From the NCBI GenBank assembly GCA_944377425.1, contig CALWEX010000007.1, positions 1-63,585 on the forward strand: a stretch of 63,585 nucleotides of DNA, written 5' to 3'. Below, piece after piece: positions 55,744-63,325 of this stretch. Position numbers and translations under genes: made by a program. The DNA is from an uncultured Clostridia bacterium (GTDB taxonomy: Bacteria > Bacillota > Clostridia > Lachnospirales > Anaerotignaceae). Each line of letters opens with the position of its first letter. Within the stretch, counting starts at the first letter, position 1. The notes beneath the pieces are model-generated. The model ran no database searches. It worked only from the letters and a program-made list of their open reading frames with translations, and had not been told where the DNA came from.

Positions 55744-57078
55744 GTGAGTAATACAAAAGACGATATAAGAATGTTAATAGGCGAAAATGATGTTAAGTTT
55801 ATAAGGCTTCAGTTTACGGATATGTTTGGAGCCCTTAAAAATATAGCAGTTACTGTAAGCCAGCTTGAAAAGGTACTTGATGGGCGCTGCATGTTTGACG
55901 GCTCAGCTATAGACGGTTTTGTAAGAATAGAGGAGTCAGACATGTATCTTAAGCCTGACCTTGATACATTTGCTATTTTCCCATGGCGTCCTCAGCATGG
56001 CAAAGTAGCAAGATTTATATGTGACTTGATTAATGCTGACGGTACTCCTTATATAGGTTCTCCAAGATATGTACTAAAAAATGCTCTTGAAAAAGCTAAA
56101 AGCATGGGATATGTTTTTAATGTTGGGCCGGAGTGTGAATTTTTCCTTTTTCAGACTGATGACAGTGGTGAGCCTGTTATTAAGCCTCACGACAAAGGCT
56201 CATATTTTGATTTGGGGCCTGTTGACAGAGGTGAAAATACAAGGCGTGAAATATGCCTTACACTTGAGGATATGGGCTACGAAATAGAATCAAGCCACCA
56301 TGAGCAGGCTTTTGGTCAGCATGAGGTGGATTTTAAATATACCGATGCATTAACGGCGGCAGATAACATAGTAACTCTTAAGCTTGTTGTTAAAACAATA
56401 GCTCAAAGAAACGGTGTTTTTGCGTCATTTATGCCTAAGCCATTAAACGGCCAGAGTGGTTCAGGAATGCACATTAATATTTCACTTTCAAAAGATGGAA
56501 AGAATATTTTCTTTGATGAGAATGATAAACATAAAATAGGTATGAGTCAAACGGCTTACCAGTTTTTAGCCGGTGTTTTATACCACATGAAGGGCCTTTC
56601 ATTAATTACTAACCCTATTGTAAATTCTTATAAACGATTAAATACCGGTTTTGAGGCACCTTCTTATATAGCTTGGTCTGTTGCCAATAGAAGCCCGCTT
56701 ATAAGAATTCCTTCTGGACGCGGAGAAAGTACAAGAATAGAACTGAGAAACCCTGACGTGTCAGTAAATCCATATTTGGCTTTTGCGGCTATATTATCAG
56801 CCGGCCTTGACGGAATAGAAAAGAATATGACAGCGCCAGACTGTGTTAACGGAAATATTTATGAAATGACAGACGAACAAAGAGCAGAATTAGGTATAAG
56901 CAGATTACCGGAAACTTTAGGCGAGGCTATAAGTGAGTTTGAAAAAGACGACGTAATAAAACAGGCTCTTGGAAAAGATGTATATAATAAATATTTAATG
57001 GCAAAAAAAGAAGAGTGGAAAGAATATTGCAACACTGTTAACCGCTGGGAGATTGACAAATATCTTAATATTTACTAA
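55744..57078 (+). CDS. glnA: glutamine synthetase, type I
   Basis: 444 residues from GTG 55744 behind GGAGG. It has the full set of motifs: VKFIRLQFTDMFGALKN, MFDGSAIDGFVRIEESDMYL, GPECEFFLF, the ATP-binding and metal region NGQSGSGMHINISL, and RSPLIRIPSGRGESTRIELR. The length fits the GSI-alpha form of Firmicutes. No adenylylation Tyr loop of the GSI-beta type is obvious. It makes glutamine from glutamate and ammonia. The gene is followed 26 bases later by an ANTAR regulator that may act on its leader. Confidence 0.95.
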   Translation: MSNTKDDIRMLIGENDVKFIRLQFTDMFGALKNIAVTVSQLEKVLDGRCMFDGSAIDGFVRIEESDMYLKPDLDTFAIFPWRPQHGKVARFICDLINADGTPYIGSPRYVLKNALEKAKSMGYVFNVGPECEFFLFQTDDSGEPVIKPHDKGSYFDLGPVDRGENTRREICLTLEDMGYEIESSHHEQAFGQHEVDFKYTDALTAADNIVTLKLVVKTIAQRNGVFASFMPKPLNGQSGSGMHINISLSKDGKNIFFDENDKHKIGMSQTAYQFLAGVLYHMKGLSLITNPIVNSYKRLNTGFEAPSYIAWSVANRSPLIRIPSGRGESTRIELRNPDVSVNPYLAFAAILSAGLDGIEKNMTAPDCVNGNIYEMTDEQRAELGISRLPETLGEAISEFEKDDVIKQALGKDVYNKYLMAKKEEWKEYCNTVNRWEIDKYLNIY

Positions 57079-57104
57079 TTAGCTGCCGGTGTGGAGTGGT
57101 TTTA

Positions 57105-57659
57105 ATGGATAATGTGATTATCGGGTTTACTGACAGAAAAAAAGGTGAAGCTGTTAAGGATATTGTGGCGGCAAACGGGTTTTATAATGTTTTTATTTGC
57201 ACCAACGGTGACGAAGTTATAAGGGCCGCTAATGAAAGCGCCGGTGGCATTGTTATTTGCGGTTATAAAGTGGCTCACATGCTGCATACTGAGATATACG
57301 AAATGCTTCCGGATACATTTGGCATGCTTGTTTTGTTATCAAGAAAGCAGGCTGATTTAGTGGATAATGAAGAAATATTTTCATTAGTCCTTCCGGTTAC
57401 AAAGGTTGATGTTATAAAAACAGTAAATATGATTTTGAGTTATGTTAATGAGCTTCATTTGGGTTCTGGCACAAAAAATAACGAAAGCCATAAGGGCTTT
57501 AGAACATCTGAGGATGATATTATAATTGAGCGTGCTAAGTTATATTTAATGAATAAATATAAAGTAACTGAGGAAGCGGCTCATAGGTTTTTGCAGAAAA
57601 GCAGCATGAACCATGGCATGAAAATGGTTGATACCGCAAAAAATATACTTAACGGATAA
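57105..57659 (+). CDS. ANTAR-domain response-regulator-like antiterminator
   Basis: About 184 residues; ATG 57105 lies eight bases after GGAG, better than GTG 57096. The N-terminal ~120 residues are a receiver-like domain that lacks a clear phospho-acceptor Asp pattern (NVFICTNGDEVIRAANE, GGIVICGYKVAHML). The last ~55 residues are an ANTAR domain: IERAKLYLMNKYKVTEEAAHRFLQKSSM. ANTAR domains bind paired hairpins in mRNA leaders and prevent termination. Its place after glnA suggests nitrogen control, possibly via the hairpin at 55666. Confidence 0.87.
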   Translation: MDNVIIGFTDRKKGEAVKDIVAANGFYNVFICTNGDEVIRAANESAGGIVICGYKVAHMLHTEIYEMLPDTFGMLVLLSRKQADLVDNEEIFSLVLPVTKVDVIKTVNMILSYVNELHLGSGTKNNESHKGFRTSEDDIIIERAKLYLMNKYKVTEEAAHRFLQKSSMNHGMKMVDTAKNILNG

Positions 57660-57680
57660 TGTAAATTGAAAATGATTAAA

Positions 57681-57715
57681 AAGGCTCTCGCTATTTTTGA
57701 CAGAGAGCCTTTTTT
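57681..57715 (+). terminator. terminator of the glnA-ANTAR operon
   Basis: A 9-bp stem (AAGGCTCTC / GAGAGCCTT) with a 13-base loop and a T run. Confidence 0.9.
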
Positions 57716-58046
57716 AATATAAATACAGTATAATAAGTGTATAAATGAATATTTAAAATTAAATGCGATATAAAAATACAACATATTCTGATTATTTTAT
57801 TTAATATAATAAAAAATCTATAATTTATGAAAAAACATTGATTTTTATTTACAATTTGACATATTTGTCAATGAATTTACTTTTATATATTCTTATTTTA
57901 TTAAATTTTTATTTAATTCTAATTTATAATGTTTAATATCTATAGATATAAACTAAAAATTATGCTAAACTTATGTTGTATATACATTAAATTTTTTAAT
58001 GGGGATAAAATTAAATTCATTTGAATATATTTTTATATCACTCGTG
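57716..58046. other. AT-rich intergenic region, nothing recognised
   Basis: Over 300 bases of very AT-rich DNA between the ANTAR terminator and the promoter of the SSB-like gene. I see no open frame, RNA gene or repeat of note. Confidence 0.5.
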
Positions 58047-58075
58047 TTGTGTTTTTTGTAAAAAACTGGTATAAT
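58047..58075 (+). promoter_or_regulatory. extended -10 promoter of the SSB-like gene
   Basis: TTGTGT, 17-base spacer, TATAAT preceded by TGG (extended -10). It implies a 5' leader of about 130 bases before the ATG at 58214. Confidence 0.6.
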
Positions 58076-58213
58076 TTCATAATATAACTTGTTTTATGGA
58101 TATATTTTTTATTTCTATAAGCAACGATTATATAATCCTACGCATATTAAGCAAACTGGTGGAATATTTATAAATGTAAATTACACAGCCATGCTTAAAG
58201 GGGAGAAAAACTT

Positions 58214-58840
58214 ATGGATAATGTTAACGAGAATAACAGGATAGAAATTTCAGGACGAATAGAGTCCGACTGTGTTTTCAGCCACAAAATATATGGCGAG
58301 GGATTTTATAATTTTAATATAGCCGTAAAAAGGCTAAGCGGCAGTGAGGATATTATACCTATAACTGTTTCTGAAAGGCTTTTTGACAAAGGCGACATAT
58401 TAGTTGGCAGAAATGTAAAAATTGAAGGTCAAGTAAGAAGTTACAATAATTGTACTGGACCTAAGAGCAAGCTTATTATATCTGTTTTTGCAAGAGAGTT
58501 GTTTTATGACAACGGTGAAAATGACAACAAAATAGAGATTAATGGCTTTATTTGCCGTGAGCCTGTATACCGTGTTACACCTATGGGCCGCGAAATTACG
58601 GATTTGCTTGTTGCCGTAAACAGAGCTTACAATAAATCAGATTACATACCATGTATTGTTTGGGGAAGAAATGCGAGATTTGCTGGCAGACTTGCTGTAG
58701 GAGATAATATTAAAATTACCGGAAGAATTCAAAGCAGAAAGTATCAGAAAAAAACACAGGATGGAATAGAAGAAAAAACAGCTTATGAAATTTCGGTTTC
58801 AAGAATAGAAAAAGTTTCGACTGCTGACAATGTAGAATAA
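58214..58840 (+). CDS. SSB-like protein with two OB folds
   Basis: 208 residues in two similar halves. Residues ~6-105 (RIEISGRIESDCVFSHKIYG, GRNVKIEGQVRSYNN) and ~112-200 (KIEINGFICREPVYRVTPMG, REITDLLVAVNRAYNKSDYI, GDNIKITGRIQSRKY) each look like a single-stranded DNA-binding OB fold. The second half matches SSB best. It lacks the acidic C-terminal tail of replicative SSB, so it is probably an accessory protein, not the main SSB. Similar two-OB proteins occur in Clostridia. AAGGGGAG precedes the ATG. Confidence 0.8.
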   Translation: MDNVNENNRIEISGRIESDCVFSHKIYGEGFYNFNIAVKRLSGSEDIIPITVSERLFDKGDILVGRNVKIEGQVRSYNNCTGPKSKLIISVFARELFYDNGENDNKIEINGFICREPVYRVTPMGREITDLLVAVNRAYNKSDYIPCIVWGRNARFAGRLAVGDNIKITGRIQSRKYQKKTQDGIEEKTAYEISVSRIEKVSTADNVE

Positions 58841-58873
58841 TTAATTGTTTTGTGATAATATGCCGGTATTTCA

Positions 58874-58902
58874 TTGACAAGAACGTGTTTATGATATATT
58901 AT
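58874..58902 (+). promoter_or_regulatory. promoter of the corrinoid adenosyltransferase gene
   Basis: TTGACA, 17-base spacer, TATTAT, 36 bases before the ATG at 58938. Confidence 0.75.
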
Positions 58903-58937
58903 TTCTTAGGCGTGATTTTAGCCTTGGAGGTATTGAC

Positions 58938-59417
58938 ATGAGAGAAGGAAACGTGTTTTTGTATTACGGCGAAGGCAGAGGAAAGACAACCCTTGCTATT
59001 GGTCAGGGAATGAGGGCAATAGGTGAGGATTGTTCTGTTGTTATGGTGCAGTTTTTAGATTATAACCATAACAAGGAATATATTCCGCTTAAAAAACTTG
59101 AGCCGGAATTCAGAGCTTTCAGGTTTGAAAAGCAGAGGGAAAGCTATCTTGACGCCGATAAAGGCGAGCTTTCAAATGAAATAAGCCTTGCTTATAATTT
59201 CAGCAGAAAAATAATTGAGACCGGCGAATGCGACATGCTTATTCTTGATGGAATAACTGATGCTGTTGATACTGGATTTATAACATCAAATGATATTGTT
59301 GAGCTCCTTAGAAAAAGAAACAATAACATGGATATTATTGTTACAGGCAGCCATAAATATGATGATATAGCCCAGTGTGCCGACTATGTTTACAGCATTA
59401 ATATCGAAAAAAAATAA
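58938..59417 (+). CDS. corrinoid adenosyltransferase, CobO/BtuR family
   Basis: 159 residues. The P-loop YYGEGRGKTTLAIGQGMRA lies at the N-terminus, a second-strand MVQFLDYN and the Walker-B-like DMLILDGITDAVDTG in the middle, and IVTGSHKYDDIAQCADYV at the end. The family transfers the adenosyl group of ATP to cob(I)alamin or cobyrinate. It is slightly shorter than E. coli BtuR (~196) but complete in its core. It is a single gene with no cobalamin genes beside it, so salvage of corrinoids is likely. Confidence 0.87.
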   Translation: MREGNVFLYYGEGRGKTTLAIGQGMRAIGEDCSVVMVQFLDYNHNKEYIPLKKLEPEFRAFRFEKQRESYLDADKGELSNEISLAYNFSRKIIETGECDMLILDGITDAVDTGFITSNDIVELLRKRNNNMDIIVTGSHKYDDIAQCADYVYSINIEKK

Positions 59418-59434
59418 AACATATTATTTATTAA

Positions 59435-59490
59435 AATGAACCTGATTAAGTTTGTTATACTTTTTGACAGCTTAATTCAGGTTCATTTTT
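59435..59490 (+). terminator. bidirectional terminator
   Basis: Arms AATGAACCTGATTAAG and CTTAATTCAGGTTCATT pair with one bulged base over about 16 bp, with T runs in both directions. Confidence 0.85.
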
Positions 59491-59501
59491 ATAATATAAT
59501 A

Positions 59502-59531
59502 CCCCTGTTTTTATAAGTTATAAAACAGGGG
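59502..59531 (-). terminator. hairpin downstream of dapB
   Basis: A 10-bp stem (CCCCTGTTTT / AAAACAGGGG). It lacks a strong T run on the - strand, so it may assist the neighbouring hairpin at 59435 in ending the lysine operon. Confidence 0.6.
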
Positions 59532-59554
59532 CTTAAATTTAATTAGTGTTTGAA

Positions 59555-60307
59555 TTATTCAAGAACTTCTTTCATTGTGTAAAATCCGGCTGGCTTTCCT
59601 GCAAGGAATTTAGCGGCTTTAACAGCGCCTACAGCAAAAATTTCTTTGCTTAAAGCTGTATGGCTAAGAGTTATTATTTCGTCTTTTCCAGCAAATATAA
59701 CGTCGTGTTCGCCAACTATTGTGCCGCCTCTTATGGCACTAATGCCAAGCTGGTCACGAGTACGTTTTTCTCTAACCTGTGAACGGTCATATACATAGTT
59801 AAGCTTTCCATCAAGAGCCTCGTTTATAGAGTCAGCAATGGCAATAGCTGTGCCGCTTGGTGCGTCAATTTTCTGATTATGGTGTTTTTCAAGTATTTCA
59901 ATATCAAAGCCAGAGTCATAAAGAGCTTCAGCGGCTTTTTTTACAAGATTCATTATAAGGTTTACACCAACTGACATATTGGCGGATTTAAGAATAGCTA
60001 CTGATTTGGAAGCTTCTTTTACCTGATTGTTAAGTTCATCTGAAAAGCCTGTTGTGCATAAAACAGCTGGAGTGCCTGTTTTTACGCAGTAATCAAGAAG
60101 GGCAGGTATTGCAGAAGCTGTAGAAAAATCTATTATAACATCAGCTTTTACTGTGCACTCATCAACAGAATGGAATACAGGATAGTCTGCCTGTATATCT
60201 CTTGGGTCAATGCCGGCAGCTATTGTAAGCTGGCTGTCTTCTTTTACAAGGCCTTCTACAACTTTTCCCATTTTTCCGCCGCAGCCATGAATTATAATAT
60301 TTATCAT
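59555..60307 (-). CDS. dapB: 4-hydroxy-tetrahydrodipicolinate reductase
   Basis: 250 residues. The N-terminal nucleotide-binding motif IHGCGGKMGK is short, as in Clostridia. IDFSTASAIPALLDYC, the catalytic EKHHNQKIDAPSGTA and GEHDVIFAG are all present. It reduces hydroxy-tetrahydrodipicolinate in the DAP/lysine pathway. It is the last gene of the asd-dapA-dapB group, following dapA after an 83-base gap that contains a terminator-like hairpin. AAGAGG precedes the ATG. Confidence 0.95.
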   Translation of the reverse strand: MINIIIHGCGGKMGKVVEGLVKEDSQLTIAAGIDPRDIQADYPVFHSVDECTVKADVIIDFSTASAIPALLDYCVKTGTPAVLCTTGFSDELNNQVKEASKSVAILKSANMSVGVNLIMNLVKKAAEALYDSGFDIEILEKHHNQKIDAPSGTAIAIADSINEALDGKLNYVYDRSQVREKRTRDQLGISAIRGGTIVGEHDVIFAGKDEIITLSHTALSKEIFAVGAVKAAKFLAGKPAGFYTMKEVLE

Positions 60308-60333
60308 AATTGAAAACCTCTTTTCTTTGATTT

Positions 60334-60368
60334 AAAAAATGGCGCAGAAATTGTCTTCCGCGCCGTTT
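60334..60368 (-). terminator. terminator-like hairpin between dapA and dapB
   Basis: Read on the - strand: AAACGGCGC, a 14-base loop, GCGCCATTT, then T's. The 9-bp GC-rich stem and T run look like a true intrinsic terminator, yet no promoter fits between it and dapB. Partial read-through is expected. Confidence 0.8.
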
Positions 60369-60390
60369 AAAATTAATTTAACCTATGTAA

Positions 60391-61266
60391 TTAAATAAGG
60401 TTATGTTTTTTAAGCTCAGCCTTAAGAGTTTCAAGGTTAGCGCTCTCCATATCGTATAATGGAGCTTTAAGAACGCCGGCGTTCATGCCCATAAGGTTGC
60501 ATGCTGTTTTAACAGGTATTGGATTTGTTTCAATAAATAATGTGTTAGCTAATGTAAGAGTATTTAAGAAAATCTCTCTTGCGCCTGCTACATCGTTAGC
60601 AAAGAATTTCTCGCACATTTCATGTACTTCTTTAGGCATTACATTGGCAAGAACAGAAATAACGCCTTTGCCGCCTAATGAAAGTATAGGAAGTGTCTGG
60701 TCATCGTTGCCTGAGTAAATGTCTATATCGCAGGATTCAGCAATCTTAGCAATCTGTGAAAGGTCACCGCTTGCTTCTTTAATAGCAACAATGTTTTTAA
60801 TTTTTGCAAGCTCTTTAACTGTTGCAGGAGTAATGTTCATACCTGTACGGCCAGCTACACTGTAAAGAATAATAGGAATGTTTACATTTTCAGCTATTGC
60901 AGCATAATGTTTAACAAGGCCTTTCTGTGTTGTTTTGTTGTAGTAAGGTGTAACAATAAGAAGGGCGTCTGAACCTGCTTTTTCAGCTTCTTTTGCAAGC
61001 TCAATAGCGTGAGCTGTGTCGTTGCTTCCAGCACCTGCTATAACAGGAACTCTTTTGTTTACAATGTCAACGCAGTATTTAATAAGCTTAATCTGTTCTG
61101 CATCGTCAATAGTTGAAGCCTCACCTGTTGTGCCTGCAACAACAATACCGTCTGTACCGGCAGCAATCTGTGTTTCTACCATGTTTTTGAAAGCTTCATA
61201 GTTAATTGAACCGTCGTTATTAAAAGGTGTAATAATGGCTACTGCTGAGCCTGTGAAAATTGACAT
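60391..61266 (-). CDS. dapA: 4-hydroxy-tetrahydrodipicolinate synthase
   Basis: 291 residues. GTTGEASTI near residue 45, the catalytic Tyr region ILYSVAGRTGMNITP, the Schiff-base Lys in VAIKEASGDL, and IYSGNDDQTLPI are all intact. It condenses pyruvate and aspartate semialdehyde, the first committed step to lysine, DAP and dipicolinate (the latter needed for spores). It starts 24 bases after asd, behind GGAGG. Confidence 0.96.
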   Translation of the reverse strand: MSIFTGSAVAIITPFNNDGSINYEAFKNMVETQIAAGTDGIVVAGTTGEASTIDDAEQIKLIKYCVDIVNKRVPVIAGAGSNDTAHAIELAKEAEKAGSDALLIVTPYYNKTTQKGLVKHYAAIAENVNIPIILYSVAGRTGMNITPATVKELAKIKNIVAIKEASGDLSQIAKIAESCDIDIYSGNDDQTLPILSLGGKGVISVLANVMPKEVHEMCEKFFANDVAGAREIFLNTLTLANTLFIETNPIPVKTACNLMGMNAGVLKAPLYDMESANLETLKAELKKHNLI

Positions 61267-61289
61267 TTTGTTTTCCTCCTCTTAAATGG

Positions 61290-62285
61290 TTAGTTAAGTG
61301 AATTTACAATAAGTTCAGCTATCTGTACGGCGTTTGTCGCTGCGCCTTTTCTTATATTATCGGCAACAACCCAAATGTTAATGCCGTTTTCAACACTTTC
61401 GTCGCGACGAATTCTGCCGACAAATACTTCGTCTTTTCCTGCTGCTTCAATAGCAAGAGGGTACTCGTTATTAGCAGGGTTATCTTTTACAACAACACCA
61501 GGAGCTTTTGAGAGAAGCTCTTTAACTTCGTTAATGTCAACTGGGTTTTCGAATTCTACATTTATAGATTCGCTGTGGCTGTTAAATACAGGAACACGAA
61601 CAGTTGTAGCTGTAACGCGCATATCTGGGTGATGAAGTATTTTTCTTGTTTCCCAAATCATCTTCATTTCTTCTTTAGTATATCCGTTATCCATGAAAAC
61701 GTCTATATGTGGAAGGCAGTTATTTGCTATTGGATGAGGGAATTTTTTAGGGGCTTCGCCTTTAAGGCCGTTTTCAAGGTCTTTCCAACCTGAAACACCT
61801 GCGCCGGATACTGCCTGATATGTAGAGTAAACAACTCTTTTAATTTTGTATTTATCGTCTAATGGTTTTAAAACAACCATTGCCTGAATAGTAGAGCAGT
61901 TAGGGTTAGCTATAATACCACTGTTCCACTTAATGTCCTCTGGGTTAACCTCAGGCACTACAAGAGGCACCTTAGGGTCCTGTCTCCACTGAGCTGAGTT
62001 ATCAACTACTATACAGCCATGTTCCGCAGCAATAGGCGCGAATTTGGCACTTGTGCTGCCGCCGGCTGAAAAAAGAGCTATATCAATAGGTTTGTCAAAA
62101 GAATGCTCTGTAAGCTCTTCAACTGTATATTCCTTACCCATGAAAGTAAGTTTGCTTCCTGCTGAACGAGCTGAAGCCATTACATAAAAGTTATCAATTG
62201 GAAGATTTCTTTCTTCAAGAACCTTAAGGAAGGTTCTTCCTACCATTCCTGTTGCTCCTACAACAGCGAGATTTACCTTTCTCAT
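61290..62285 (-). CDS. asd: aspartate-semialdehyde dehydrogenase
   Basis: 331 residues. The NADP motif VGATGMVGRTF lies at the N-terminus. The active-site Cys is in NPNCSTIQAM, with SGAGVSGWKDLENG and the catalytic His region MRVTATTVRVPV also seen. It makes aspartate semialdehyde for lysine, threonine and methionine. It is the first gene of the operon, preceded by a lysine riboswitch, which places the whole group under lysine control. Confidence 0.96.
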   Translation of the reverse strand: MRKVNLAVVGATGMVGRTFLKVLEERNLPIDNFYVMASARSAGSKLTFMGKEYTVEELTEHSFDKPIDIALFSAGGSTSAKFAPIAAEHGCIVVDNSAQWRQDPKVPLVVPEVNPEDIKWNSGIIANPNCSTIQAMVVLKPLDDKYKIKRVVYSTYQAVSGAGVSGWKDLENGLKGEAPKKFPHPIANNCLPHIDVFMDNGYTKEEMKMIWETRKILHHPDMRVTATTVRVPVFNSHSESINVEFENPVDINEVKELLSKAPGVVVKDNPANNEYPLAIEAAGKDEVFVGRIRRDESVENGINIWVVADNIRKGAATNAVQIAELIVNSLN

Positions 62286-62326
62286 TTTAAATAATCACTC
62301 CTGTGTAAAATTGATATTCAGGCAAT

Positions 62327-62376
62327 AAAAAAGCCTGTATACACCACCAAATAAATCATAGTCGGTGCAATACGGC
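62327..62376 (-). terminator. riboswitch-controlled terminator
   Basis: On the - strand GCCGTAT...CACC pairs with GGTG...ATACAGGC, followed by TTTTTT. It stands between the aptamer and asd, as expected for an off-switch formed when lysine is bound. Confidence 0.75.
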
Positions 62377-62377
62377 T

Positions 62378-62570
62378 GCCAAGCAAATGATATATTCAGT
62401 AGCACTCCATCTTAAAAGATGACAGTCGGCAAGCTGTTAACTTACCGCCCAGAAAGCGAATACCGCATAACGCTTCCTTCGGCGTTTGCCCCTTTTGCTG
62501 AATTATTAACCGCTTGCGGATATAAGCGTAAATGCAGTTACTGATGGAAAACGCGCCTCTACTTTCAATT
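62378..62570 (-). ncRNA. lysine riboswitch (L box)
   Basis: Read on the - strand the leader has the conserved L-box landmarks in order: GTAGAGGCGCG, AGTAA, AAAGGGGCAAACGCCGAAG, and a GACTGTCATCTTTTAAGATG helix followed by GAGTGCTAC. These match the lysine riboswitch of the Bacillus lysC leader. It lies between a promoter and asd-dapA-dapB, so lysine binding should end transcription early. Confidence 0.93.
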
Positions 62571-62576
62571 AAAATC

Positions 62577-62605
62577 ATATTAGCACCAAAAGCAGTTCAT
62601 GTCAA
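62577..62605 (-). promoter_or_regulatory. promoter of the asd-dapA-dapB operon
   Basis: On the - strand TTGACA (62600-62605), 17-base spacer, TAATAT (62577-62582). The transcript would start just at the riboswitch. Confidence 0.82.
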
Positions 62606-62677
62606 ATATTTTAATGAATAATATAGGCAGTTTTAGACAAACTACTAAAAGCAACTGCATATTAAGGAGGAAAAGAA

Positions 62678-62881
62678 ATGGAAGAGAAAAATATAAGCAA
62701 AGCCGAAGCGAAAAAAATAAAAGCTGAAAAAGAAAAACTTAAGCTCGAAATAGCAAAAGAGATAGGGCTTTTTGATAAAATAAAAGAGCAGGGATGGAAA
62801 AGCCTCACTTCACGCGAAAGCGGAAAATTAGGCGGTAAAATATCAGCTAAAATCAAGTGTAAAAACAAAGAAAAAAAATAA
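62678..62881 (+). CDS. small acid-soluble spore protein, alpha/beta (SspF-like) type
   Basis: 67 residues, very rich in Lys. The core LEIAKEIGLFDKIKEQGWKS followed by LTSRESGKLGGKI resembles SspF and other alpha/beta-type small acid-soluble spore proteins (pattern E-I-A-x-E-x-G then the GW..L..R..G..GG region). The Lys-rich N-terminal ~20 residues are an extension. Such proteins coat DNA in the spore core. AGGAGG is seven bases before the ATG. It is good evidence for an endospore-forming host. Confidence 0.8.
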   Translation: MEEKNISKAEAKKIKAEKEKLKLEIAKEIGLFDKIKEQGWKSLTSRESGKLGGKISAKIKCKNKEKK

Positions 62882-62903
62882 TAAAAAAATTTTAAAATTT
62901 TTA

Positions 62904-62932
62904 TTGACAAATTACGGCGATAGTAGTATTAT
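62904..62932 (+). promoter_or_regulatory. promoter of the tRNA-Ser genes
   Basis: TTGACA, 17-base spacer, TATTAT, 49 bases before the first tRNA. Confidence 0.85.
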
Positions 62933-62981
62933 ATAACACGTGCTCGACAGAAAACAAAAAGCACGGAACTGAATACTATGT

Positions 62982-63070
<89 letters not shown>

Positions 63071-63096
63071 TTTTTATGTTATGGAGTAAAGCATTT

Positions 63097-63185
63097 GGAG
63101 AAGTACCCAAGTGGTTGAAGGGGCTCCCCTGGAAAGGGAGTAGGTCGTTAATAGCGGCGCGAGGGTTCAAATCCCTCCTTCTCCG
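63097..63185 (+). tRNA. tRNA-Ser (GGA)
   Basis: Acceptor GGAGAAG / CTTCTCC, anticodon stem CTCCC/GGGAG with anticodon GGA, long variable arm, T loop TTCAAAT. No CCA is encoded after the discriminator G. Confidence 0.95.
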
Positions 63186-63296
63186 TCGGTTATAAAAACT
63201 CAAAAAAGAGTTGACAAGCAGAAAAACTTGTGATAACCTATATAAGCTGTCGCGAAAGAGTGACAGACAAGAAAAATAAAAAAATTAAAAAAGTTC

Positions 63297-63325
63297 TTGA
63301 CAAGCGCAAAACGATATGATAAAAT
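63297..63325 (+). promoter_or_regulatory. rRNA operon promoter
   Basis: TTGACA, 17-base spacer, TAAAAT. A second TTGACA at 63211-63216 may belong to an upstream tandem promoter, but its -10 box is unclear (TATATA is too far away). Confidence 0.8.

Noticed and set aside
62396..62578. 60-codon - strand frame upstream of asd
   Set aside because: It lies within the lysine riboswitch, whose RNA motifs explain the conservation.
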